This document shows positions 1-35,200 of a stretch of 64,000 bases of DNA, in pieces (the first letter of the stretch is position 1; each line of letters opens with the position of its first letter). Origin of the DNA: Aspidapion aeneum (Eukaryota > Arthropoda > Insecta > Coleoptera > Brentidae). The notes under the pieces were generated by a model. It was not told where the DNA came from. It worked only from the letters and a program-made list of their open reading frames with translations, and ran no database searches. A program made the position numbers and the translations under genes. The DNA lies in assembly GCA_963576565.1 (NCBI GenBank), contig OY755038.1:15694087-15758086 (forward strand), given 5' to 3'.

Positions 1-99
1 CCCCGGGCCCCACCCTGGGTGCACCCATGAAATGCGTCACAATTATTTATATAATTAACAGATATTTTTCCTCTAAAATGTCTGTTTTGTGTATGTTTT

Positions 100-186
100 T
101 AAAAAAATTATTCTTTTGAAACTATTTTTCCATGTATTTTTATTGTTAACATTTTTTTTCAACATGGATCTATTTCTTCATCTTGA
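100..186 (+). repeat. Dispersed repeat, copy 1 of 3
   Basis: A block of about 85 bp containing CTATTTTTCCATGTATTTTT recurs in the same orientation at about 1808-1893 and, in part, inverted at about 1570-1626. The copies differ by scattered substitutions. I cannot assign a family. It may be the remains of a transposon whose ends I cannot define. Confidence 0.5.
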
Positions 187-1569
187 AATTTAGTAAAAAA
201 AAGTGGCTTTACAAAGGGAATACAAAAAAAAATTGGAAAAAATCGAAAATCTTAAGGACAAGCTGCCTTTTCTTTTCCAACAAAAAACTTAAGTTTTAAT
301 TTTTTTCGCAAACGTTTAGATTATTGAAAATTAATTATAGGTACTGTTTTTTAACTTTTTTATAATCCCTATATAAACGATGTATTTTTTTGGTTTCATA
401 ATTTATGTTAGGAATCCCCTAAACTTCATTATTTTCAAAATATATTGTCAAATTACCAATTAATCTTTTAATAATTAATTTGTCCCCTAGAAAATATGTA
501 CCTATATTTGTAATATAATAATATAACGATATAAATATGGATTCCAAAAAAAAACACTAAAATTAAATTTAGATTCTGAAAAACGTCATATAGCGATTTT
601 TTTCTTTTCAAGGATCAATTCCCATAATTTGAACCTATGATTTGAACTTTACTATTTATTATATAAACAACAAGTTGCAGAATTTCATCATGTTTGTGAT
701 GTTGAAAAATTGAAAGAAAACTGTGCAATAATTTTTTATAGATCAGTTTATTTTTATATACTTAAATATTAAAATAAGACTAATGCCCATCCAAAATTGG
801 TAGTTTAAAAACAATGAATTGTCAAATAAAACAACTCCCAAGCTTGCTTCAGAATTTTTTTGTAATTTTTTTTATGAACACAAAAATTAATATGCATAAC
901 GAAAATTTGATATTAAGTTTTGACTTTAAAACTTTGATAGTTTAAATTAATTTTCTAGATTGGTCTACAACCATCATATTTTTTAATTAATTAAATTATT
1001 TATAATATTAAGAAAATTCTTCACTATAGCAGGGGTATTAATAGAATGTTATCAGTGTACAAGATTCTGTTTTTAGATATTTTATAGGCTTGAGATCAAT
1101 GTGCAATTTCATTTTAGGTTAAAATTACCATAAATTGGTATTTTTATTTTGTTGTTTGTTACTCTTGTATTTTCTTAAATGCAATTAAAATCATTACTAC
1201 AACAACAAGTATATATAGATAATTAAACATGCAATTTATACTTTTTTTAATCACAGATTTTTTTTTAATTAGACATGACAATCTTGGCTTTGACTGAGGC
1301 TTAGACAAACTCCCTAAAAAATTCCATTAAAATCAGACAACTTCAGAATTATAGTCACACACCTACTCCAAAGAATATTTCTTTTTATATTTAATGCATG
1401 GGCACACTCAGGAGGGGGGAGGGGCTTCGTGCCTGAATCTACATTGAAGCATATTCATAGACCTTCAATATGTATTGATCAATACATATTGATCAATAAT
1501 ATTGACCGTCTAGGGGCTCTTTATATATTTTCTCCTTAATGTTTTAGCAAGATCCTCAATAAATTTCAG

Positions 1570-1626
1570 AATGCTAACGATAAAAATACATGGAAAAATA
1601 GTGGGAAAATAATCATTTTCTTATTT
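1570..1626 (-). repeat. Dispersed repeat, inverted partial copy
   Basis: The reverse complement of this segment matches the core of the repeats at 100-186 and 1808-1893. Together with the latter it forms an imperfect inverted pair. Confidence 0.45.
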
Positions 1627-1807
1627 AAATACACCAACTGGACATTTTAGTGAAAAAATAAATGTTAAGTTTGCGAGTGTTACTTATTACTTTAAGGAAA
1701 AATATCAAATCATAAAAATACCAAACTTTATTTTAAAATTTTTGTAAAAAAAAATTAAATTTATTTTTTATGTTTTTTTGCTTTTATTTAGGCAAATACG
1801 TTTTGAT

Positions 1808-1893
1808 GTTTTTAAGAAAATTATTCTTTTCATACTATTTTTCCATGTAGTTTTATTGTTAATATTTTTTTCAACATGAATCTATTTCTATAA
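1808..1893 (+). repeat. Dispersed repeat, copy 2 of 3
   Basis: This is a direct copy of the block at 100-186, with roughly one substitution in seven, lying 1.7 kb downstream of it. Confidence 0.5.
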
Positions 1894-2618
1894 AGTGAAG
1901 AAACTCTGGCTTTTTCCTCAACTTTTTGGATAAAATTAAAATTTCCAGCTGCATTTTTTAGGTTGCTGTATGGTAACCCAAGAGGACTTTTTGTAAAATA
2001 AATCAAATTTTTTTCAGCACAGTTTTTCTATCTCAGCCTGAAGTCTACAAAAGAAAGCTGATGTTTTTTAGTCAGTAGGAATTATGACACTCCCCAGCGC
2101 TAGAACTGCTGGGGGTCTTATGCAACGTTTGTTGTAGGTACTTCCAAAAAAAAGTGCCATTTACTTATGCAAAATTAGGCTTTTTCCAGGAGGGAGAACC
2201 TTTTTTTGTTGATTAAGTTATCAAATTTTTTAGGGTGGTTTTTTTAATGTCCCAGCTTTTCTATAACAAATCAGACATAACCATTTTGCAACTTTTTTTT
2301 TGTCACTTAGGGATCTTGAAATACTGTTGAGACATAATTATGCATAAAAACAATGTATGGAATATACCTACTGCTGGGTAGTTACGCAAATACTTTAACT
2401 AAAGAATGTGTCCCAAAAGTCTTTTACACTTTCCTTGAAAAAAAGTCATTGTCATTAGGTTCAAAAAGTATATATTTAAATATTATTAGAGCAGTTCATA
2501 AAATACAATATGCCAACTATCAATAACACAAAAAGAATGAAAAAACAAATTTATTTTATTGCACACCTAAGAATCTCTAAAACATGACCATAAAAACAAA
2601 AAACACACCATTTTCGTA

Positions 2619-3035
2619 TAGTTTTTGCAAAGTCAGTTGAACAAAGGTTAAAGCCAACCATCGGCATATCCTTTAAAGAAAGTAACATGGGCGGCGGTAG
2701 ATATATTTACAGAAACGACACTGATTTATTTTCTAACTCTGCATACTGCCGACTAAAAGGGTCCCGAAAAACACACCCGAAAGCAATTAAAAGCGCATCT
2801 CAAAAAAATCTGCCAATCAGATGCTGTCTATCCACCTGTGCCGGGTCGGTGAGAAAATAAATACTTTGTGCTCAGACCGCAAAGAGCAGCACCTTTTCTC
2901 TGTCGGAGGGTTGAAATTATACCAGGAAGATTTTATATGAATTTGGATAACTTTTGAAGGGCAAATTGAAGCAAAATTTCATGAAATCTATAGAACCCCG
3001 TATTAGAAGCATTTCAGGTGACTTTGCAAAAACTA
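2619..3035. mobile_element. Candidate MITE with 17-bp terminal inverted repeats and TA duplication
   Basis: The left end TAGTTTTTGCAAAGTCA is matched exactly, inverted, at the right end. A TA dinucleotide flanks both sides, as for Tc1/mariner-type insertions. The 417-bp interior has no long open frame and is locally less AT-rich than its surroundings. The family is not identified. Confidence 0.55.
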
Positions 3036-4412
3036 TAGTTAATTTATTGTTAACCTATCCTGCTAAGGTTGGCTAATAATGCAGAGGCCTTATTAGTGGT
3101 ATATCTTTGAGCCAAAGTGTTAAGCCTAAATAATTTATTGTTGTAATCTGCAAAGTTTTTTATGTGCTGGGTGAAAAAAAAATATTGCATTTTAGCATCA
3201 AAGAATTATATGTTCTCTGATTTTAGTCAAACTCAGTATGCAGGTACATGGGCACAATAGATCCATATGTGATCGCAGTGCATGGAGGTCCAGTAGGGCC
3301 TGCCACCACTTTCAAATACAATACAAAAAAAATACAATCCTGCTAAGGCCCCCAATAATAATAGAAAAATTTCTAATTATTAACCCTGAGGGCCGGGTTA
3401 CCCATATGGATATATTTATTTGAAACTAATGGGCCCTGGGTCTCATAGATCTGGCCTGCAGGGTTAAAACAGACGGCTACCAAACTTACCTGAAATGTCT
3501 AAACTCTATGGCATCATACAACAAGGATGCCAAATAATAATCCTTCCTTTCCCTATTGTGATAACTATTCATTATCACATCACTTGGTTAAAATATATCA
3601 AAGGAGAGTCTTCTCTATGATATTACAATAATTTACAGAAAATTAATAGGCAGCAAAATCTTTACCAAAAATGTTCTAAATGCACCATAAAATTTAGTAT
3701 AGGTAAACCTCTTGAAGTAAGAAATCAATTGATTTTTAAATTATTTTATTTAATAGACTATAAAAAAAAGTGGCCACTTTCATTCACAAAAAACAACGAC
3801 GAAGTATACACACTAACGAGGCGCCAGACTAAAATGAAATGATTTTTTTTGTGCAAATGAATGAAGAAAAAAAAGTAAACACTGTGAAGAGGTTATCACC
3901 AAAGTTGAGGTGGCAGTTGGTTTGAGCAGAGCAAATTCGATTTTTTAGTTCGGGTGTTCGCGTCTAGGTGGAACCACAGTACTACTTATTATCATATTCT
4001 ATTAAAAGCCCAATCAAAAGGATACTTATACATGTTGGTGTTACTGTTTTCGAATAGGTGGCGCCACCACAAATCTTTTTGGTAATAATTCTTGCATTTA
4101 GGTGGCGCTACTAGTACCCTACTTTTTTAAAAGCGTTCAAATAAATAAGGTATCTAAACCACATTAGTTCACGACCTTGTCAGTAGACGGCGGAACAAAT
4201 TTACCTTTTAGCTTTCCGGCCGCTTTACAAAAGTGTAGGCCCATTTTTACGAGGGCAGAGAACACCAGTTATTTCTTCGATGACGAGGGGCATTTGAAAA
4301 ATTCAACAGGAGAGAGATACAAATTGAGGTTAGAATTAGTGTTTTTATTTTTTCAAAATAAAATTTTCTAAATTTTATTTAATGTTTATCAAAACAAACA
4401 TTTTTTCGTAAC
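3036..4412. other. AGGF1 upstream region and presumed 5' UTR
   Basis: No protein similarity is visible. The part nearest the AGGF1 start (from about 4140) is less AT-rich and may contain the transcription start: a TCAGT initiator-like string sits at 4175-4179. I see no convincing TATA box. The promoter assignment is inference from position only. Confidence 0.3.
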
Positions 4413-4418
4413 ATGTAA
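4413..4418 (+). promoter_or_regulatory. Minimal start-stop upstream ORF before the AGGF1 start codon
   Basis: An ATG directly followed by TAA lies one base before the presumed AGGF1 initiation codon at 4420. If the 5' UTR includes it, scanning ribosomes would meet this start-stop element first. It is in a different frame from AGGF1, and any regulatory effect is inference. Confidence 0.4.
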
Positions 4419-4419
4419 C

Positions 4420-27511
<23,092 letters not shown>

Positions 27512-27980
27512 TTTATGAAGTTAATTTTTATCTTTCTGTCTTTGTCTTTTCTATGGGAGTAAAAGACGAAAATACAGACATTAGAGGCCTTGGATATATT
27601 TGACGGTTGTGTTTTCATTGTCATGTTGCTCTCTCTTTCTGACATAATCCAGTTCTATATGTCGAACCGATTTTAGATAGATAGACAGACTTTCTTCGCA
27701 TGTGTTATTTTCCTGGACATTTTAATGTTTTTAATATTTTAGATAAGGAAATACTTCAAATTTTGACAAAAAACAGATTATTACAGAAATAGATAGGACA
27801 CATACGAGTCAAACTCTTAAAACAATTTATGACATTTAAGCAGCGCCATCTTTTGCGTAGCTCGCGAGTAGAACTGTTTTTGCGCGGTTTCTGATATTCT
27901 TGATTCATATTTCATTTTGATTGATATGTGAGTGGGCTTTTCTGATATTCTTGGTTTGTTTTTAATTTTTGAAATGACAG
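27512..27980 (+). other. AGGF1 3' UTR and downstream sequence
   Basis: No canonical AATAAA lies in the first 400 bp after the stop, so the transcript end is unknown. No other gene is visible. Confidence 0.4.
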
Positions 27981-27984
27981 GTCA

Positions 27985-29215
27985 ATTAGTACTACTATGT
28001 CGATTTACAACGTTTTTCTACCTTGTCCGACGCCTATTCTCCACCAGTGGCGTACATCGAAAAAAGTTTCGGGGTGGGCCCGAGACAGTTTTGGGGGGGG
28101 GGCCGAAACATCATGAGGCTGTATTTTATGCTATTTTATATTTGTATTCATGAAATATGTTGAAAATATCCAAAAAAGTCTTAGCTTCGGGGGGGGGGGG
28201 CCCTCCATATATACGCCACTGTTCTCCACCTTCTTAGATCCTGACAATCATCTTCTGTCAGGTTTTTTTTGACTCATTGATCTTTGAATTGACTGTTGCC
28301 ATTCTAGTTTAGGACGCCCTCTTTTTCTGAGCCCTATTGGTTCCCATTCTAGGACCTGCTTTGGTAATCTTTCGTCGTTCATCCGTTGTATATGGCCGTA
28401 CCATATCAGTTGTCTTTTAATGATGTCATCCGTTATGCTTCCCTCGATTTTCATTCTTTCTTTTATGGTCTCATTTCTTTTATGATCTGTTCTAAATATT
28501 CTCATTGATCTTCTTGCATCCATTTCGACACTTTCCATTTTTGTTTTGTATTTTTCTGTTACGCCACAAGTTTCTAGTCCATACATAACAGCGTGCTTTT
28601 CACCATTGTTTCATATATGTTATATTTTCCATTATTTTTTATCTCTCTGCTCCATAAAATACTGGTAAGACACCTTTGTTGCTTTTACTTTTCTTTTTTC
28701 CAGTTCTTTACAATCTTCCTGTCTTATCAAAATGTGACACAGTATACACACTCATTGCATAAATATATTGTTTGTCCATTGTCTAGTTCTAACACACTTG
28801 ATTCGTTTCCAATACATAAGTATTGTGTCTTGTCCACGTTTACTGTTAACTTCTGGTATTCTTCCGTTAACTTTCTCATCATGTCTTCTTTATCATTAGC
28901 TACAATTACGTGATCGTCAGCAAACTGTAGTGTCTATATGGTAAATCGCTCGTTAAGCTGTATTCCCATGCCGTGTACTTGAAGTTTCCAGTTTTTTAGA
29001 GCTACTGCGATATATATTTTAAAAAAAGTTGGAGAGGTACAACATCCTTGGCTTAAGCCTTTCGTTACCAGGGATTCTTTTGAAAGTTTAATTTTAGATT
29101 TTGACCCTTTGTATAAGTTTTTATCGCTTTTATGTATAAACTGTCCATCATTTTTTTGTACACTTTCATTATTGATTTGTTTGTACACTTTTGAAACATA
29201 ATAAAACTTTGTTCA
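27985..29215 (-). pseudogene. Second RTE-like LINE family, RT fragment
   Basis: On the minus strand, frames encode LSQGCCTSPTFFKIYIAVAL (about 29065-29000), then FADDHVIVANDKEDM with the catalytic Asp pair, then NVDKTQYLCIGNESS. The C-terminal WYGHIQRMNDERLPKQVLEW and RKRGRPKLEWQQ segments follow (28420-28290). Frameshifts interrupt it and the 5' portion is missing. A hAT-type MITE at 28045-28221 splits the extreme 3' end: sequence left of it (AACGTTGTAAATCG, minus strand) resembles the 3' end of the 11423-12560 copy. Confidence 0.8.
28045..28221. mobile_element. 177-bp hAT-type MITE with perfect 8-bp TSD
   Basis: The ends CAGTGGCGTA and TACGCCACTG are inverted. TTCTCCAC flanks both sides exactly (28037-28044 and 28222-28229), the 8-bp duplication typical of hAT transposition. 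Two long G runs lie inside. Confidence 0.9.
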
Positions 29216-29323
29216 AAATATAGTGATATTTTTCGAGAATGCAATAATTTGTCCTTACCAATATTGGTTTACTATGGAAGTAGCCGCAAAGTGATAACTT
29301 CAAATTTTGAGAAGTTATTTATA

Positions 29324-30431
29324 CAGTGTCCCCCATAATGTTCGCAACATATGGGAAAACTTTATTTGTGAGATATGGGAAAAAATTTTATATACGATCA
29401 ATCCTGTTTGTTGAATATATTAAAAAGACATTTTGATATTTCTCACATGCTCACTGTCATGGCGGCAAATTCAAAAAATTAGGCATGAAAACCCAAAAAT
29501 TGAGGTTAAATCGCAAAATATCGAAAAAAGTTATTTGAAGAAAGTGTTTAGAATGTCATTTTAGGGTCCTCTATGAAATTTGGAGCAATAATAATACAAA
29601 ATAAGAAATACCCTATTTTTGACCCTAGTCTTATTATAAATTAATTTTATACAGATTTTATTATTGAAATAGTTTAAGTAACGCAATATTTAATGGATAA
29701 AGGTAAAATGATTCCAAATTCTTAATTGAAGTCGTTCATAAAAAATTAAATAAAAATATCCGATTAGCACATGTACCTTTCTTGTTGCAATGGCCTTTTT
29801 TTTTAACAGTTTGTAAGGTTTCCGTGAACTTAGTATTAATACCAGAATAGACAAAAACCTCATCGTTGATATTATTTAATAAATAATATCAATGACGTTG
29901 TTCTTTTCCATTGTGATATTAAAACTAAATTTACAGAAACCTTTCAAACTGTCAAAACAAAAGGCCATTGCGACAAGAAACGTACATGTGCCAATCGGAT
30001 ATTTTTATTTAATTTTTTATGAATGACTTTAATAAAGAATTTGGAATTATTTTACCTTTGCCCATTAAATATTGCGTTACTTGAATAAATAATAAAATCT
30101 GTATAAAATTAATTCATAATAAGGCTAGGGCCAAAAATAGGGTATTTCTTATTTTTTATTATTATTGCTCTAAATTTCATAGAAGACCCTAAAATGACAT
30201 TCTAAACACTTTTTTCAAATAACTTTTTTCGATATTTTGCCATCTAACCTCACTTTGTGGGTTTTCATGACAAATTTTTTGAATTTGCCACCATGACAGT
30301 GATCACGTGACTAATGTCAAAATGTCTTTCTAGGTTATTCAACAAGCAGGATTGATCGTATATAAAAAAATTTTCCATATCTCACAAATAAATTTTTTTC
30401 CCATATGTTGCGAACATTATGGGGGACACTG
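29324..30431. mobile_element. Palindromic foldback-type element, 1.11 kb, TIR CAGTGTCCCCC, TSD TA
   Basis: The left end CAGTGTCCCCCATAATGTTC is matched, inverted, at the right end, with TA on both sides. The arms remain complementary for about 500 bp each (for example ATACGATCAATCCTG), so it is nearly a complete palindrome. It has no open frame of note. The terminal bases are shared with the other CAG-GTGTCCC elements in the window, but the arms are unrelated. Confidence 0.85.
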
Positions 30432-30671
30432 TATTTAATACCAACAGTTTTTTATTTAAAACAACTGTCAAAGAGAGTACCCACATATGGTGTTAAACAA
30501 CTGTCAAAATGTATCGAAGGCTTCTTCTAATACCTGTGACGAAAAGCACTATTTAAAAATGGTTCAAATCTAAGTTTTAAAACCTAGTACTACATTTTCG
30601 TTTGACGTTTAACTGATTTTTTTACCCTGAATGTATAAGTTTTTAAAATAACATACTATTATTTATAAATA

Positions 30672-30834
30672 CAGGGTGTCCCATTTCAAGTATTTTTATC
30701 TGGAACGCCCTATATATTTTTATGTGGACATTTTAGAACAAATCATTTAACCGTAAAATGTAAAAAAAAATATTTTCCTACAACCACATTATGAAAATGA
30801 TGGATTTCACACGATTTGCATCCTCAGAAAACGC
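30672..30834 (+). mobile_element. One-ended CAGGGTGTCCC element fragment
   Basis: It starts TA-CAGGGTGTCCCATTTCAAG, as other members of this terminal family do. The right end is not visible, probably because the nested element at 30837 follows. Confidence 0.45.
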
Positions 30835-30836
30835 TA

Positions 30837-31742
30837 CCCAGGTATAGTCTAACATATACGCATTTGTAATGACGTCACCAGTTGAGAAAAAAACGTATGG
30901 CGTAGATAGTTTTGCCAATCAATGTTTTTTGATTGACAGTGACGGATACTTCACAGAACCAATTACCTACCTATTTGAATTAGACACTACTTTTTTTTAA
31001 AAGTTTATTGTCACCGCTGTTTATAATATACTAAACAAAGATAAACAAAAATGACGTCATTACAAATGGGTATAAGTTGGACTATAGCAAGGTCACGTTT
31101 TTTAAACGTCAAAAACAGGTCATTTTAAATGACCATTCACGTCTCTAACCTGACGAGTAAATGACCTTTAAATGACATTTAAAAGACACACCCAAAATGA
31201 CGTCATTTTTCGCCGTTTTAAAGACGTCATCAATATGACGTATTTGGGACCAAATCAGAACATCAGACACACACACAGACACAAACCTATTTATGACTTT
31301 TTTTAAACTCGTCTGCATATTTGAGATATTCCCTGCAGTTGACAACACTGAAGGAAACTTAGACACAGAAGGTGACTCTTCTGTGACTTAGACCTGGAAG
31401 TACTGGAACAGGTACCACCTTAAAGCGAGCCTCGAATTTAGTCTTGATTTAATATTTAATTTATTTTACATACATACCCCCACATTCCGTATAAATCCGG
31501 TAAACTACTGACTGGGGCACCATCTATGTAAGTATTCGTGTATGTCCCTTGGACAAAGTGTGCAGTGTGGGTAGTGACCAATATATGACGTGTCTCAGAC
31601 GTCAAAAACTACACTATGAAAAGACATCAAATAACTGACGCCTTAAAGACAACATTTTTTGGTAGATGACCTGCTGGTCATCCAAATGACCACTTTTCGA
31701 TGAAAAAAAGACGTCATTTGATGACCCCTTGCTACCTGGGTA
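30837..31742. mobile_element. Outer MITE, TIR CCCAGGTAGCAAGG, TSD TA (carries a nested insertion)
   Basis: The right end reads CCTTGCTACCTGGG followed by TA. The left end reads CCCAGGTA and resumes GCAAGGTCACG at 31087, after the inner element. Removing the inner element restores a left TIR that mirrors the right one. Several TGACGTCA-like strings lie inside. There is no coding capacity. Confidence 0.75.
30845..31084. mobile_element. Inner 240-bp MITE nested in the TIR of another MITE
   Basis: The left TAGTCTAACATATACGCATT and the right complement of TAGTCCAACTTATACCCATT form about 35-bp inverted ends that continue to a TGACGTCA on each side. TA is duplicated at 30843-30844 and 31085-31086. 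Confidence 0.75.
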
Positions 31743-32184
31743 TGTGGAAAAGTACTTTTCTGCACATGTATGCAAAAGTGTACGATGACGTTAACTGTCA
31801 CCATACTTTTCCGCAAAGTATTTTTCCACACATGTTCGAACAAGCAGTTTCATTTGATTTGTGCAAATTAGAAAATATACCATTCGTTTTTGTTAGTACT
31901 GGGTCTAAGAACTTAAACCTTGGTCTATAGCACTAGGTCTAAAGATCCTAGTAAATACTAGTATAATTTTTAAAAGAAAAATCAATTTTTGTAATAATCA
32001 ACTTACTATAGCTTAATAAAAAATTATTAAATATTTTTAAAAACTAATTTTTCTTTTACGGAAAATAAAAGAAATTAACTTGTTTTATACTTGATTTTAT
32101 GTTATACTTTGTTTTAATAAAAAAATACATATTTACAACTAACTATCACAATTTTAATTACAAAAACAAATTCCTGGATCTTAT
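31743..32184. other. Region downstream of the ankyrin gene
   Basis: This is the 3' flank of the minus-strand ankyrin gene. An ATTAAA-type signal may occur on the minus strand near 32110, about 70 nt past the stop. No other feature is supported. Confidence 0.35.
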
Positions 32185-32252
32185 CTAACCAATCTTAATT
32201 GGTTTTGAATTTTCTATTTTTGAGATTATGAAGTTTTCTATCACAGTCTGAG
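32185..32252 (-). CDS. RFXANK/ANKRA2: Ankyrin gene, last exon
   Basis: It has acceptor ATTTTTAG, enters in phase 1 and ends at TAG after ATTGGT. It encodes [20 protein letters not shown], equivalent to the C-terminal VQQVIENHILKL-type helix of the family. A competing AG five bases further on would break the frame. Confidence 0.75.
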
Positions 32253-35200
32253 CTAAAAATGGAAAAACAAAATTAATAAATCTTAAATTATTGTAAATTT
32301 AAATAAAAATAATAGTCCAAAAAATCAGACATACTTTCGTTCGAAGAAAATGTTTTCGAACAAATTTTCGTTTGAAGAAAATGTTTTCAAACAAATTTAC
32401 GTCCAAATAAATTTTTTTGGAAGGATATTCCGTTTGAAAAGAAATATTACATATTATTATAATTAGTTTATATTATACAGTGTGTCCCAGAACTAATGGT
32501 ACATCGTTAAACTGTAGATTCCTTGGGTCAAAATATTACGATTTAGCCATACTTACCTTAGTCCAAAAGTTCGTATTAACCGAGATACAGGGTGTCAAAC
32601 TTAATTTTTTTAATTTGATTTTCTTTAATAACTTTTTTACTAATTAATATGTTACTACTAACCAGCCTGTGAGTTTTTTTAAAATTGGCAAGACGATTTC
32701 ATTGAAAAATTTGATGTACAATGTACAGGGTGTTTTTTGGACCACTGCCATTGCATAAAAATCAGTGTATTTTTTTGTGCCTCGGTGTATACCAGTTTTT
32801 ATATAAAATAATGGTTTTCCCATCCTTTTTATGGAAAAAGGTTATTCTGTTTTAAAGTCGCTCAGAGCAACGGTTTTTGAGATTTTTGCATTTAAAGTTT
32901 TTATTGCATTGCTCTGAGCGACTTTAAAGCAGTAACTTTTTTTACATAAAAATGATGGGAAAACCATTATTTTACATAAAAACTGGTATACACCGAGGCA
33001 CAAAAAAAATACACTGATTTTAATGCAATGGTAGTGGTTCAAGGAACACCCTATACATTGTACATCAAAATTTTCAACGGTATCGTCTTGCCCATTTCAA
33101 AAAAAATTACACTCTGGTTATTTCTTGCACAAATATTAATTAATAAAAAAGTTATTAAAGAAAATCTCGGTTAGTACGAACTTTTGGACTAAGGTAAGTA
33201 TGGCTAAATCGTAATATTTTGACCCAGGGATCTACAGTTTAACTATGTACCATTAGTTCTGGGACACCCTGTATACCTGAAGTAGCGTTGTGTTCCATGG
33301 CAATGGTCAGTGCATTGTCATCGTTGAAATTCAGCAAAGAAAAATCGGCACCGTGTGACAGCAACTCTTGACAGGTGTGTGTATGGTTGCCTTTTGCAGC
33401 GTACATCAGGGCTGTGTTACAAAGCTAGAAAAAAAATTGGTTCTTCTGCGTTGGGTACAAAATATGAGGTTCTATTTGCAAAAGGTCGAACAGAAATGAA
33501 ATTTGGTGGGATGGTAGACATAGGTCTCCTGATAGTACATCTAAGTTTGCGACCTCGGGGGGTTGCTGCTCGAGGGGAGGGGATGAAAACGCTGCATTGC
33601 CGCGCTTGGAGGAAAATATAGGTGCTATAAAAAAAAAGTTTCAATCATAACAAAAACATTTCATGTAAAAAAAAGCCAAGTACGCGAAAATGGCATTCCG
33701 TAAAAAGAATTGAGATCAAAGTAAAGCCAAGTTCTCCAATACAAATTTCAAAATGAAAGGTTCTTACTAGTTTGGAAATGTTTTTTTAAACTTTGCTATT
33801 ACAGCCAAACTTCTTTATGTTCAATTTAGCACTGTGCCTAAGAGTCATTTACAGCCGTAATAGCCAAGTTTAGAAAAATATTTCCAAACTAGTAAGAACC
33901 TTTCATTTTGAAATTTGTATTGGAGAACTTGGCTTTACTTTTATCTCAATTCGTTTTACGGAATGCCATTTTCGCGTACTTGGCTTTTTTTTACATGAAA
34001 TGTTTTTGTTATGATTTTACTTCTTTTTTAAAGGAATTGGATAATACTTAATTTTTAAAGTAGTAAAAAATGCGAAATATTGTTTAAAACTTTTGCAATA
34101 CTTTACTTAAATTTTTGAGGTTTTTAAATTTTTTTCCATGGTTTTATCACAATTTCTATCAGCGTTCCAATGCTCAGCTCTCTAGCGTTTCTGGAAGTGG
34201 GTAATATTACTTTTAGATAACTTTACATTTATAGGGGAGGAGAGTAAATGAAAATATTGGACTTTTTAAATTTTTTCCCATGGTTTTATCATAATTTCTA
34301 TCAGCATTCCAATGCTCAGCTCTCTAGCATTTCTGGAAGTGGGCAATGTTAGTTTTATATAAATTTACATTTATAGGAGAGGGAAGTGAATTAAAATGTT
34401 GGTGTTTTTAAATTTTAGCTCACACATATACTATACTATAGTAGTGTGAGCTATGGTGATTTTTTCGAGAAAAAAAAAGTTGCTCCGATTTCAAAAATTT
34501 TTATATATCTTTGCGATTCAGATGATTTTGAAACTTTTTTGTTGCGCCGTCTGTCTGTCTGTCTGTCTGTATGTCTGTCTGTCTGTATGTCTGTATGTCT
34601 GTCTGTCTGTATGTCTGTAACGACCAACGCGCATAACTCAAAAACCGCTTGGCCGATTTTAATGAAATTTGGTACCTAGGCTGGGTCTTGGGTCGAGATG
34701 GTCCCATTTAAAAATGAATAAAATCCACCAAACACAAGCCAAATAAAAGGGTGGGGGTATATTTCAAAAATTAGAGTTTATGTAAAAATATGGCGTGTGT
34801 GATATCAAACGAAAGGTAATTGCGTCTGGAGTTAAATAAAACACATTTTACTTTTAAAAAAAGGGTGGGGGTAAATTTAAAAAAATAGTGTTTATGTGGA
34901 AATATGGCGTGTGTGATAACAAACGAAAGGTAATTGAGTCTGGAGTTAAACAAAATACATTTTAGTTTAAAAAAAAGTGGGGGTAGATTTGAAAAATTAA
35001 AGTTTAAGTCAAAACATGGCTTGTGTGGTATCAAACGAAAGGTAATTGAGTCTGGAGTTCAATAAAATATATTTCAGTTTTTAGTTATAGTAGCTCACAC
35101 GTACACTATAACTATAGTACCTAGTGTGAGCTTAGGGGCCCATATATTGGCAGAGTATTAGCTCACACTACTACTATACTATAGTAGTGTGAGCTATAGT

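Larger units (their letters stand above)
1..2618. other. AT-rich intergenic stretch, no gene seen
   Basis: There is no frame with recognisable protein similarity here. The stretch is rich in A and T homopolymers. The only structure I can support is a short dispersed repeat, listed separately. The regulatory sequence of the downstream AGGF1 gene is not recognisable this far upstream. Confidence 0.6.

Noticed and set aside
2690..2930. Less AT-rich patch as a possible small RNA gene
   Set aside because: No tRNA, snRNA or snoRNA boxes could be recognised. It is the interior of the 2619-3035 MITE.
4177..4371. 64-codon open frame just upstream of AGGF1
   Set aside because: It opens at TTG, not ATG, and has no recognised similarity. 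It is more likely 5' UTR.
31090..31740. Cluster of TGACGTCA-like sites as a CREB-type enhancer
   Set aside because: The sites belong to the nested MITEs and recur within their arms. There is no evidence of a regulatory role.
33355..33644. Frames on both strands around 33.4-33.6 kb
   Set aside because: Only the minus-strand exon 33277-33424 has splice sites and ankyrin similarity. The rest is intron.
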